Both the position numbers and the translations under genes were made by a program. Below, piece by piece: positions 55,224 through 62,345 of a DNA stretch of 64,000 nt. Source of the stretch: an uncultured Verrucomicrobiales bacterium (GTDB lineage: Bacteria; Verrucomicrobiota; Verrucomicrobiia; Verrucomicrobiales; Akkermansiaceae); NCBI GenBank assembly GCA_937901085.1, contig CALCHQ010000084.1, forward strand, positions 3,647-67,646, in the 5' to 3' direction. How positions within the stretch are numbered: the stretch's first letter is position 1; every line of letters begins with the position of its first letter. The notes under the pieces were generated by a model. That model worked only from the letters and a program-made list of their open reading frames with translations, did not search any database and had not been told where the DNA came from.

Positions 55224-56213
55224 ATGAAAACACAATCGATAAACAAAATGATGATAGCTCTGCCCTTAGGTGGCATGGATGCCGCACGGTTGGTGATGGA
55301 GTGCGTGGAGGGGCTGGGCGGCAGAGCGGAAGGATTGCCGCGGGTGGAGTTGATGGAGTTGGTGCGGCGGGTGCTGCGGGAGGGGATTGCTGCGGTGCAG
55401 GCTGCGGAGCGGACGGAGTGTTTTGAGCGTGTTGCTTGGGCCAGCGTGGAGTCGAGGGCGGCGCGGAGGCCGACGACGACTCGTGATTTGCGGTATTATG
55501 TGCGGAAAATGCTGAAGGTGGAGGGAGTGGCGCAGCTGCCGCTGCGGGCGATGACGACGGCGCAGTGCCGGCGGATTCTGGATGTGGCATTCGGGCACAG
55601 CGCGCACAGCTACCGCAAGGGCAGGGCGATATTGCACAGTATTTTTGCCTATGGTTTCCGGCAGGAGTTTTGCGATGTGAATCCGGTGGCGCGTATTGAA
55701 GTACCGCCGGTGGTGGAAAAGCCGATTGAACCATTATCTAACGATGAGGTGGAACGCTTGCGGGAGACTGTGCAGGTGCGTCGGTTCCGCGATATGCGCT
55801 TTTCTCTGAGTCTGTTGCTTTACAGCGGGGTGCGTCCGGCAGAGGTGGAGAGGTTGACTGCCTCAGATGTGTGCTGGGAGGAACGTCAGGTTATCATCCG
55901 CCCGCAGAAGAGCAAGACGGGTGGCGGCCGCGTGGTGCCGCTGCGTCTGCTGCCGGGAATGCAGCAAAAGGATTGCCGGGTGCCGCGCAATTGGCAGAAC
56001 CGCTGGCAATCGCTACGCCGGGCGGCGGGCTTTACGCATTGGCAGCCGGATGTATGCCGACACACTTTTGCGAGTTATCATGCGGCGCATTTCCGCAACC
56101 TGCCGGAGTTGCAGCTTGAAATGGGACACCGCGACCTCAATCTCCTTCGCTCCCGCTACATGATGCCCTCCTCCCGCCGCAATGCTGCCCGCTTCTGGCG
56201 GATGTTGAAATAA
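55224..56213 (+). CDS. Tyrosine recombinase/integrase
   Basis: The 329-aa protein has an N-terminal SAM-like core-binding region (RDLRYYVRKMLKVEGVAQLPLRAMTTAQCRRILD) and a catalytic domain with Arg I in LYSGVRPAEVERL, the Lys in KSKTGGGRVVPL and the box II His in DVCRHTFASYHA. MGHRDLNLLRSRYMMP contains HxxR-type His and the nucleophile Tyr. GC-rich and host-like, unlike the neighbouring restriction genes. I use the ATG at 55224; upstream in-frame codons lack coding character. It is divergent from the methyltransferase and probably mobilises or once mobilised the island. Confidence 0.82.
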   Translation: MKTQSINKMMIALPLGGMDAARLVMECVEGLGGRAEGLPRVELMELVRRVLREGIAAVQAAERTECFERVAWASVESRAARRPTTTRDLRYYVRKMLKVEGVAQLPLRAMTTAQCRRILDVAFGHSAHSYRKGRAILHSIFAYGFRQEFCDVNPVARIEVPPVVEKPIEPLSNDEVERLRETVQVRRFRDMRFSLSLLLYSGVRPAEVERLTASDVCWEERQVIIRPQKSKTGGGRVVPLRLLPGMQQKDCRVPRNWQNRWQSLRRAAGFTHWQPDVCRHTFASYHAAHFRNLPELQLEMGHRDLNLLRSRYMMPSSRRNAARFWRMLK

Positions 56214-56471
56214 GCTACCGCACCATTCACACTGCCTAGCATGAGGGCAGGTGTTGCAAAACACCAAGGGGCATTGTAGAATGAATAGTGATTAGTGAAT
56301 AAGGAATAGTTCCGCCGCTGCCTTGGCGGCTTCTGCGTGACAAGGTGAGAGAGCGTGCAATTTTGCAGTGCGATTGCAAATTTGCGCGCTTTCGGGGGCT
56401 TTGTCTGTAGTTTGAACGCGGTGGGGCGGTTTGTTATCTGTATGTAGGAAGTCGGGGGCGTTATTGCGGGG
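56214..56471. other. Non-coding region after the integrase gene
   Basis: It contains a GNRA-capped hairpin, GGTGTT-GCAA-AACACC (56250-56265), the heptad tract at 56283-56310, a GC hairpin near 56313-56329 and GCAAATTTGC (palindrome) near 56375. No gene. This may be the right edge of the island; no attachment-site repeat matching the left edge was found by eye. Confidence 0.4.
56283..56310. repeat. Short 7-bp-period repeat tract (4 units)
   Basis: Consecutive heptads GAATAGT, GATTAGT, GAATAAG, GAATAGT. Same periodicity and G-A/N-A-T core as the longer tract at 57703-57779 on the other side of the MFS gene. Confidence 0.6.
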
Positions 56472-56500
56472 TTGACGCGCGCGGCGGATGAGCGTATAAC
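56472..56500 (+). promoter_or_regulatory. Promoter of the MFS transporter gene
   Basis: TTGACG (56472-56477), 17 bp, TATAAC (56495-56500). The ATG at 56503 would lie upstream of the expected transcription start, so the ATG at 56512 (11 bases from the -10) is the likely start. Confidence 0.65.
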
Positions 56501-56511
56501 TGATGCCAGAT

Positions 56512-57717
56512 ATGGATACTCCCGGAGCAGAGCTGCCGAAGTCGCGTTTATGGACGGCGAATTACACGCGCGCCTGGGTGGCGAATTTCCTGCTGTTCTT
56601 TTCGTTCATGGTGATGACGCCGCTTTTTCCGGTGTATCTGAGCGCGGAGTTCGGGGCGGATAAGGATACGATTGGCTGGGTGCTGGCGGGGTACAGTATC
56701 ACAGCGGTGCTGGCGCGTTTTGTGAGCGGGTGGCTGGTGGATAGTTTTCCGCGTATGGTGGTGCTGGTGAGTTCGTTTGTGTTGTTTGCGCTGTGTACCG
56801 GGGCGTATCTGCTGGCGGGGAGTCTGCTGGCTTTTGCGGTGGTGCGTACGCTGCACGGTATTCCTTTTGGCGCGGCTACGGTGGCGAATAGTACGGTGGC
56901 GGTGGATTCGCTGCCGTTCAGCCGCCGGGCAGAGGGTATCGGGTATTACGGGCTGAGCAATAATGTGGCTACGGCGCTGGCGCCCAGCGCGGGGTTGTTC
57001 CTTTACGGTGCGTGGGCGGATTTCCGGCTGCTGATGTGGGTGGCGGTGGTGCTGGCGGTGGCCGGGGTGCTGGTGACGCATTCGACGCGTCTGCCGCGGC
57101 GTCCGCGTCCGCTGCCGCGCAAGCCGTTCAGCTGGCGGAAGCTGATTCTGTGGCGCGGGTGGAGCCAGGGGCTTACGACGGTTTGCTTTGCGTTTGCTTA
57201 TGGCACGATTTCGACTTATGTGGCGCTGTACAGTATCGAGGTGCTGGGGATTACGCATGGAACGGGTTTGTTCTTCCTGTTGTTTTCCATCGGGCTGATT
57301 TTATCACGTCTGGTGGGGAGTCGCACGCTGCGGCAGGGCAGGATTGTGCAGAATGCGGTGGTGGGCGTGGGGCTGGGCTGTGTGGGGTATGCGCTTTTTG
57401 CCGGGGTGCAGGCGGAGTGGGCGTTGTATGTTTCTGCCCTTATCTGCGGTCTGGGCAATGGACATTTCTTCCCGGCGGTGCAGAATATGTTTATCAACAT
57501 GTGCAGCAAGGATGAGCGCGGTACGGCGAATTCGACTCTCTTTGTTTCCTGGGATATCGGCGCGGGTATCGGCACGCTGCTGGGCGGGGTGCTGGCGGAG
57601 GTGTATGGTTTTGAGTTTGCGTTCTGGGCGGCTGCTGTGGTGAATTTCTGCGGTGTGGCTTTGTTCCTTCTGTATGGCTGCGGGGCGTATAGGCGGCAGG
57701 GGGAATGTAGAAAGTAG
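56512..57717 (+). CDS. MFS transporter
   Basis: The 401-aa protein has twelve hydrophobic segments. The loop 2-3 signature of MFS exporters reads GYSITAVLARFVSGWLVDSFPRM (about residues 60-82), and HGIPFGAATVANSTVAVDSLPFSRRAEGIGYYGLSNN is the segment 4-5 region. It resembles drug or sugar efflux proteins of the AraJ/YfcJ type; the substrate is unknown. Its last codons and stop lie inside the first two heptads of a 7-bp repeat tract. Confidence 0.8.
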   Translation: MDTPGAELPKSRLWTANYTRAWVANFLLFFSFMVMTPLFPVYLSAEFGADKDTIGWVLAGYSITAVLARFVSGWLVDSFPRMVVLVSSFVLFALCTGAYLLAGSLLAFAVVRTLHGIPFGAATVANSTVAVDSLPFSRRAEGIGYYGLSNNVATALAPSAGLFLYGAWADFRLLMWVAVVLAVAGVLVTHSTRLPRRPRPLPRKPFSWRKLILWRGWSQGLTTVCFAFAYGTISTYVALYSIEVLGITHGTGLFFLLFSIGLILSRLVGSRTLRQGRIVQNAVVGVGLGCVGYALFAGVQAEWALYVSALICGLGNGHFFPAVQNMFINMCSKDERGTANSTLFVSWDIGAGIGTLLGGVLAEVYGFEFAFWAAAVVNFCGVALFLLYGCGAYRRQGECRK

Positions 57718-57779
57718 AATGTTGAATGTAGAATGTTGAATGTAGAATGTTGGATGTTGGATGTTGGATGTTGATTGAT
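57703..57779. repeat. 7-bp tandem repeat tract, 11 units
   Basis: Eleven consecutive heptads with consensus G(A/G)ATGT(A/T): GAATGTA, GAAAGTA, then GAATGTT and GAATGTA alternating, then GGATGTT three times and GATTGAT. It overlaps the 3' end of the MFS gene (stop at 57715-57717). The rest (57780-57895) holds a G-rich stretch and the promoter of the next gene. Confidence 0.85.
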
Positions 57780-57880
57780 GGCGGGGGGAAGGGGTGTCGG
57801 AGAGGATGGAAAATCTTGGAAATGTGGGGGGGAATGGCTGGTGGGCGGTTTTTTGCCTTTTCCTGCGGGTTGTTTTTTGC

Positions 57881-57886
57881 TAGAAT
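57881..57886 (+). promoter_or_regulatory. -10 box of the DapF-like gene
   Basis: TAGAAT preceded by TTGC (extended -10 like), 9 bases before the ATG at 57896. No clear -35 box. Confidence 0.45.
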
Positions 57887-57895
57887 GGCGGGGCT

Positions 57896-58318
57896 ATGAT
57901 GCTTGAATTCTACAAGATGACCGGGGCTGACCATGACTTTGTGATGGTGGATAACCGTGACCTTGCCCTTTCCAGCGTGCTGACTCCGGAGAATATCAAG
58001 GATGTTTGCAACCGCCGTTTCGGTATCGGGGCAGATGGGGTCATTGTTGTAGAACCGGGGCAGTCCAGGCGGACGGTGCGCATGCGTTCTTTCCATGCCG
58101 ATGGGGCAGAGGGGGCAGGGTGCGCCGATGGGATGCGCTGTTTTGCTGCCTTTGTGGATTTCCTGCTGGAGACGGCTTCTCACAAAATCCGTTTTGAAAC
58201 TACGGACGGTGTGGTGACGGGTGTGGTGAATGATGATGACAGCGTGACGGTGGAGGGTGGGGAACCGGGGCCGGCGCTCATCGTGTTCCGCGGTGAGGTG
58301 ATTATCTGCGAGGCCTGA
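57896..58318 (+). CDS. Half-length diaminopimelate epimerase (DapF)-like protein
   Basis: The 140-aa product matches only the N-terminal half of DapF (normally about 275 aa, two pseudosymmetric domains each with one catalytic Cys). Visible are FYKMTGADHDFVMVDNRD (DapF: KMHGLGNDF), NRRFGIGADGVIVVEP and MRSFHADGAEGAGCADGMRCFAAF (DapF: MRxFNADGSEAEMCGNGxRC). The first catalytic Cys is kept, but the CGNG loop reads CADG and two conserved Asn are His or absent. The C-terminal domain is absent and aroK starts 13 bp later, so there is no room for it. Racemase activity is doubtful; it may be a pseudo-enzyme, a homodimeric variant or a remnant. Confidence 0.65.
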   Translation: MMLEFYKMTGADHDFVMVDNRDLALSSVLTPENIKDVCNRRFGIGADGVIVVEPGQSRRTVRMRSFHADGAEGAGCADGMRCFAAFVDFLLETASHKIRFETTDGVVTGVVNDDDSVTVEGGEPGPALIVFRGEVIICEA

Positions 58319-58331
58319 TTCGCTCCGGTAT

Positions 58332-58904
58332 ATGATTCCTGCTCCTATCCACCCGCTGAATACGCATGGCCGCCCCATTATCCTGATTGGGCTGATGGGT
58401 TGTGGCAAGACGACCGTGGGAAAGGCGCTGAGCAAGCGTACTGGTATGCCTCTGCTGGATACCGATGCCATTATTGAAGAACAGATAGGCTGCCCGATTC
58501 CCCAGATTTTTGCCGAGAAGGGGGAGGCTCATTTCCGCGCGCTGGAAACGGCGCTGCTGCGTTATCTGCTCGATAATCCGCCCCTTACACCCTCTATCAT
58601 CTCGACCGGCGGCGGCATTGTGGTGCGCGAGGAAAACCGCGCCTTGCTCCGTAAGCTGGGTTTTACGGTGTGGCTGAATGTCTCCATCAGTGCGCTGCTG
58701 AAGCGCACCGCCAGAAGTACGAACCGTCCGCTGCTGCAGAATACAGACCGCCGCGCCGTCTTGACGCGCCTGGACCAGGAACGTCGCGCGTTCTACAAGG
58801 ATGCCGCTCACCTCTGGCTGGAGGCGTCGCATATGGATGTGAATTCCGTGGCGGTGCGGGTGTGTGCCGAAGCGGAAAAATTCTTTGATGCCTCCCAAAA
58901 CTGA
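58332..58904 (+). CDS. aroK: Shikimate kinase
   Basis: The 190-aa protein has Walker A in LIGLMGCGKTTVGKALSKRTGMPLLDTDAIIEEQ (including the DTD that binds Mg and shikimate), FAEKGEAHFRALE, the shikimate-binding ISTGGGIVVREENR, and the lid Arg region RSTNRPLLQ. It phosphorylates shikimate in aromatic amino acid synthesis. It is 13 bp after the DapF-like gene and probably in its operon. Confidence 0.92.
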   Translation: MIPAPIHPLNTHGRPIILIGLMGCGKTTVGKALSKRTGMPLLDTDAIIEEQIGCPIPQIFAEKGEAHFRALETALLRYLLDNPPLTPSIISTGGGIVVREENRALLRKLGFTVWLNVSISALLKRTARSTNRPLLQNTDRRAVLTRLDQERRAFYKDAAHLWLEASHMDVNSVAVRVCAEAEKFFDASQN

Positions 58905-58933
58905 TTTTTGGAAGCCTGTCCTGCAATAGTTGC

Positions 58934-58963
58934 TTGACGCGCAAGCCTGTTTTGTGGTAGGAT
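58934..58963 (+). promoter_or_regulatory. Promoter of the carboxyltransferase gene
   Basis: TTGACG (58934-58939), 18 bp, TAGGAT (58958-58963); leader of about 36 bases. A further TAGAAT at 58971-58976 might serve as an alternative -10. Confidence 0.5.
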
Positions 58964-59005
58964 AACGGCGTAGAATCGCATCTTTTCACAGAACAATTTT
59001 AAGAT

Positions 59006-60505
59006 ATGAAACCCGCTACATTCAACTGCACCGTACTGCGCGACGGCCACCAGTCCCTGGCTGCCACCCGCATGTCCACCGAGCAGATGCTCGAAATCGC
59101 TCCCATCCTGGACACCATGGGCTTCTCTGCCCTGGAAACCTGGGGTGGTGCTTCCATTGACTCCGGTCTCCGTTTCCTGGGGGAACACCCCTTCGAGCGT
59201 CTGGACACCCTCAAGAAGCTGGCTCCCAAGACCCCGCACATGATGCTGCTGCGCGGCCAGAACCTCGTGGGCTACACCCACTATGCCGATGACGTCGTGG
59301 AAGCTTTCGTGAAGCTGAGCGCCAAGCACGGTATGAACATCTTCCGTATCTTTGACTGCCTGAATGACCCGCAGAACATGCGTACCTCCATCAAGGCTGC
59401 CAAGGAAGCCGGTGCCCAGGCTCACGGCACCATCTGCTACACTACCTCCCCGGTACACAACCTGGAATACTTTGCCAACCTGGCCAAGGAAATTGCCGAC
59501 ATGGGTGCTGATGCCATCGTCATCAAGGACATGGCCGGCCTGATTCCCCCGGCTGAGACCGCTGCCCTGACCGAGGCCATCAAGAAGGCCTGCAACCTGC
59601 CGGTGTGGATTCACACTCACGAGACGGCCGGTCTGGGTGCTGCCACTTATGTGGCCGGTATCAACGCCGGCGCAGACGCCGTGGACGTTTCCATCGCCCC
59701 CTTCGCCAACGGTACCGGCCAGCCGGACTGCATGCGCATGCTCGCCCTCATGAACGGCTACGAGCGCGCCCCGAAGCTGGAGGACGAGGAAGACTTCAAG
59801 AAGAAGCTCTCCGAAATCTCTGCCATGCTGCAGCCCGTGTACGACAGCCTCTCCCGCTTCACCAGCCACGCCAACGAAATCGTGAACAGCGATACGCTGC
59901 GCTACCAGGTGCCCGGCGGCATGCTTTCCAACTTCCGCAGCCAGCTCAAGGAAATGAACATGACCGACAAGTTCGAGGAAGTGTTCGCTGAAATCCCCGT
60001 GGTGCGCGAGGCTCTGGGCTGGATTCCGCTGGTAACTCCCACCTCCCAGATTGTGGGTGTGCAGGCCATGATGAACGTGAAGTTCGGCCGCTGGAAGAAC
60101 ATCACCCCGCAGTGCGCCGACGTGGCCCTGGGCTACTACGGCCGCACTCCCGCTCCCGTAGACCCCGAACTGCAGGCCATGTGTGCCAAGAAGATGGGCA
60201 AGGAACCCATCACCTGCCGCCCGGCCGACCTCATCAAGCCCGGCATGCAGGACCTGCGCGACAAGCTCGCCGCCAAGGGCCTGCCCGTGACCGATGAGAA
60301 CTGCGTGATTTACTGCATGTTCCCGCAGCAGCTGGAAGACTACTATGCCGGCAAGAAGCCTGAGCCGCCCACCACTCCCAAGCAGGAGAACTTCGGCGCT
60401 CCGGCTGCCCTCTCCACCGTGGGTGTGGCTGCCGCTATCTCCGGCCGCAACATGAAGCTCAACATCATGGGCCGCGAGTACGATGTGACCATCGAGGAGA
60501 AGTAA
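59006..60505 (+). CDS. Carboxyltransferase subunit of oxaloacetate decarboxylase / pyruvate carboxylase, without biotin domain
   Basis: The 499-aa protein has the HMGL-like TIM barrel with CTVLRDGHQSLAATRM (metal and substrate), RIFDCLNDPQNM, the carbamylated Lys in VIKDMAGL, and the metal-binding His pair in WIHTHETAGLG. The PYC_OADA domain follows (SRFTSHANEIVNSDTLRYQVPGGMLSNFRSQLKE). The C-terminus stops after a short linker (MKLNIMGREYDVTIEEK), where OadA and PycB normally continue into an AMKM biotinyl domain, so the biotin carrier must be a separate protein. It transfers CO2 between oxaloacetate/pyruvate (or methylmalonyl-CoA, as in transcarboxylase 5S) and biotin; direction cannot be told. 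Promoter and terminator frame it as a single gene. Confidence 0.85.
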   Translation: MKPATFNCTVLRDGHQSLAATRMSTEQMLEIAPILDTMGFSALETWGGASIDSGLRFLGEHPFERLDTLKKLAPKTPHMMLLRGQNLVGYTHYADDVVEAFVKLSAKHGMNIFRIFDCLNDPQNMRTSIKAAKEAGAQAHGTICYTTSPVHNLEYFANLAKEIADMGADAIVIKDMAGLIPPAETAALTEAIKKACNLPVWIHTHETAGLGAATYVAGINAGADAVDVSIAPFANGTGQPDCMRMLALMNGYERAPKLEDEEDFKKKLSEISAMLQPVYDSLSRFTSHANEIVNSDTLRYQVPGGMLSNFRSQLKEMNMTDKFEEVFAEIPVVREALGWIPLVTPTSQIVGVQAMMNVKFGRWKNITPQCADVALGYYGRTPAPVDPELQAMCAKKMGKEPITCRPADLIKPGMQDLRDKLAAKGLPVTDENCVIYCMFPQQLEDYYAGKKPEPPTTPKQENFGAPAALSTVGVAAAISGRNMKLNIMGREYDVTIEEK

Positions 60506-60529
60506 TCTTCCCGGTACACAAGTTCCTGG

Positions 60530-60562
60530 AACGCTGCGATTCCATCAGGGAATCGCAGCGTT
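60530..60562. terminator. Terminator after the carboxyltransferase gene
   Basis: Perfect 14-bp stem, 60530-60543 with 60549-60562, 5-base loop, followed by TCCTTTTTT; lies before the convergent catalase stop. Confidence 0.85.
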
Positions 60563-60578
60563 TCCTTTTTTGCCGGCA

Positions 60579-62039
60579 TCAGATGATGTCGGCAACCTGA
60601 TTCGAGGTTTTCTGGAAGGCGGCGGCGACACCTTCGCCGTATTCCTTGTGGCAGCGGAAACAATGCTCCAGGTGGCGCTGCCTGATGAAACCGGGAACGC
60701 CGCACATGGCGCGGGCGGTGTTGTCGAAAAGCGCCTGGCGCTGCTCCTTGTTCATGAGCAGGAAGAGCGCGCGGGGCTGGGCATAGTAGTCGGCATCATC
60801 ATTGGCGTAGTCCCAATGGCCGGAATCGCCGCAGATATGCTGGGGCGGTTCCATGAACTGCGGTTGTTCCTGCCATTCGTGGTAGCTATTCGGTTCGTAG
60901 GCGAGGGTGTCTCCCATGTTGTCATCAGTCCGCATCTGGCCGTCGCGGTGGAAACTGTGGAAGGGGCAGCGCGGGCGGTTCACCGGGATGAGGTGGTGAT
61001 TCACCCCCAGCCGGTACCGCTGGGCATCGCCATAGGCAAAGAGCCGGCCCTGCAGCATCTTGTCGGGCGAGAAGCCGATGCCGGGTACAATCTGCGCCGG
61101 GTTGAAGGCGGCCTGTTCCACCTCGGCAAAGTAGTTGTGCGGGTTGCGGTTGAGTGTCATTTCGCCCACCTCGATGAGGGGGAAGTCACCGTGCGGCCAC
61201 ACCTTGGTCAGGTCAAAGGGGTTGAAGGGGAAGGCTGCGGCTTCGGCATCGGTCATGACCTGGATGCAGAGCTTCCATTTCGGGAAGTCGCCCTGCGCGA
61301 TGGCACGGTGCAGGTCGGTTCCGGCGCTGTCCCGGTCGGTGGCAATGAGGGCGGCGGCCTGCGCATCGGTCAGGTTGCGGATGCCTTGCTGGCAGACCCA
61401 GTGGAACTTGCACCAGATACGTTCGTTCTGCGCGTTGATGAGCGAGAAGGTGTGGCTGCCGAAGCCGTGCATGTGCCGGAACCCGTCCGGGATGCCGCGG
61501 TCACTCATGACAATGGTAATCTGGTGGAAAGCTTCGGGCAGGGAGGTCCAGAAGTCCCAGTTGGCGGCGGCGCTGTGCAGGCCGGTGCCGGGGTGGCGCT
61601 TGATGGCGTGGTTCAAATCGGCAAATTTGCGGGGGTCGCGCAGGAAGAATACCGGGGTGTTGTTGCCCACGAGATCCCAGTTGCCTTGCCGGGTGTAGAA
61701 TTTGACGGCGAAGCCACGGATGTCACGCTCGGCATCGGCCGCGCCGCGTTCGCCTGCCACGGTGGAAAATCGGACAAAGACCTCAGTTTCCTTGCCTACG
61801 CTGGAGAATAAATCGGCGCAGGTGTAGCGGGTGATGTCGTTGGTGACGCGGAAGATGCCGAACGCCCCAAAGCCTTTGGCGTGCATGCGTCTTTCGGGGA
61901 TGACCTCACGATTCAGGTGCGACAGCTTTTCGAAAAGCCAGGTGTCCTGCATGAGCATCGGGCCGCGCGGGCCGATGGTGAGGGAACGGTTGTTGTCGGC
62001 CACCGGTGTTCCGGCGGCGGTGGTGAGCTTGTGGTTCAT
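60579..62039 (-). CDS. katA: Monofunctional haem catalase
   Basis: The 486-aa small-subunit catalase has the catalytic His in VIPERRMHAKGFGAFGIFRVT (about residue 53), the catalytic Asn in WDLVGNNTPVFFLRDPRKF, and the haem-ligand Tyr in RLFAYGDAQRYRLGVNH (about 337). It converts hydrogen peroxide to water and oxygen, useful for an organism exposed to oxygen at the mucosa (inference). A weak promoter lies close to the ATG, and the hairpin array fills the space upstream. Confidence 0.95.
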   Translation of the reverse strand: MNHKLTTAAGTPVADNNRSLTIGPRGPMLMQDTWLFEKLSHLNREVIPERRMHAKGFGAFGIFRVTNDITRYTCADLFSSVGKETEVFVRFSTVAGERGAADAERDIRGFAVKFYTRQGNWDLVGNNTPVFFLRDPRKFADLNHAIKRHPGTGLHSAAANWDFWTSLPEAFHQITIVMSDRGIPDGFRHMHGFGSHTFSLINAQNERIWCKFHWVCQQGIRNLTDAQAAALIATDRDSAGTDLHRAIAQGDFPKWKLCIQVMTDAEAAAFPFNPFDLTKVWPHGDFPLIEVGEMTLNRNPHNYFAEVEQAAFNPAQIVPGIGFSPDKMLQGRLFAYGDAQRYRLGVNHHLIPVNRPRCPFHSFHRDGQMRTDDNMGDTLAYEPNSYHEWQEQPQFMEPPQHICGDSGHWDYANDDADYYAQPRALFLLMNKEQRQALFDNTARAMCGVPGFIRQRHLEHCFRCHKEYGEGVAAAFQKTSNQVADII

Positions 62040-62047
62040 GAGAACCG

Positions 62048-62077
62048 ATGGTAGCTCGCAGGGGATGCCTGAGACAA
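62048..62077 (-). promoter_or_regulatory. Possible katA promoter
   Basis: Minus strand TTGTCT (62077-62072), 18 bp, TACCAT (62053-62048), 8 bases before the ATG at 62039. It lies between the hairpin array and katA. Confidence 0.4.
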
Positions 62078-62100
62078 GGTGTTAGTTCCAGCTGTTTTTA

Positions 62101-62345
62101 CGTCCGAGCGTAGCGAGGATATCGTCGCCCGCAGGGCGATATCGTCTGAGCGCAGCGAAGATATCGTCCGGCGCAGACGGATATCGTTACCGCAGGAGCG
62201 AAGCCGTATCTTTTCCCAATGAAAGGGAAAGGATTTGCCGGTGATGTGCAGGAAACGATATCCATGCCGATGGCATGGACGAAATCTGCCCCAGAACGGG
62301 GCAGACGATATCACTTCGTGACGATATCCTGACCTGCGGTCAGGA
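62101..62345. repeat. Array of variable hairpins joined by conserved GACGATATC linkers
   Basis: GATATC occurs seven times in 211 bp (62118, 62138, 62160, 62180, 62257, 62307, 62323), plus variants GTATC (62206) and GAAATC (62281). In the right part each unit reads GATATC, arm, loop, complementary arm, GAC: CATGCC/GGCATG, TGCCCC/GGGGCA, AC/GT (TCAC/GTGA counting neighbours) and CTGAC/GTCAG. The left part holds the same unit on the other strand, e.g. GCCC/GGGC. A 10-bp hairpin (62208-62217 with 62225-62234) sits at the centre. Stem sequences differ completely between units while pairing and linker are kept. The last unit overlaps the stop codon of the ABC ATPase gene. Function unknown. Confidence 0.85.

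Noticed and set aside
44237..56471. attL/attR direct repeats bounding the island
   Set aside because: I compared both edges by eye and found only short GCAAATTT-like similarity, too weak to call.
62101..62345. CRISPR array
   Set aside because: The repeated part is only about 9 bases, intervals vary from 16 to 51 bases and are self-complementary hairpins, and no cas genes are near.
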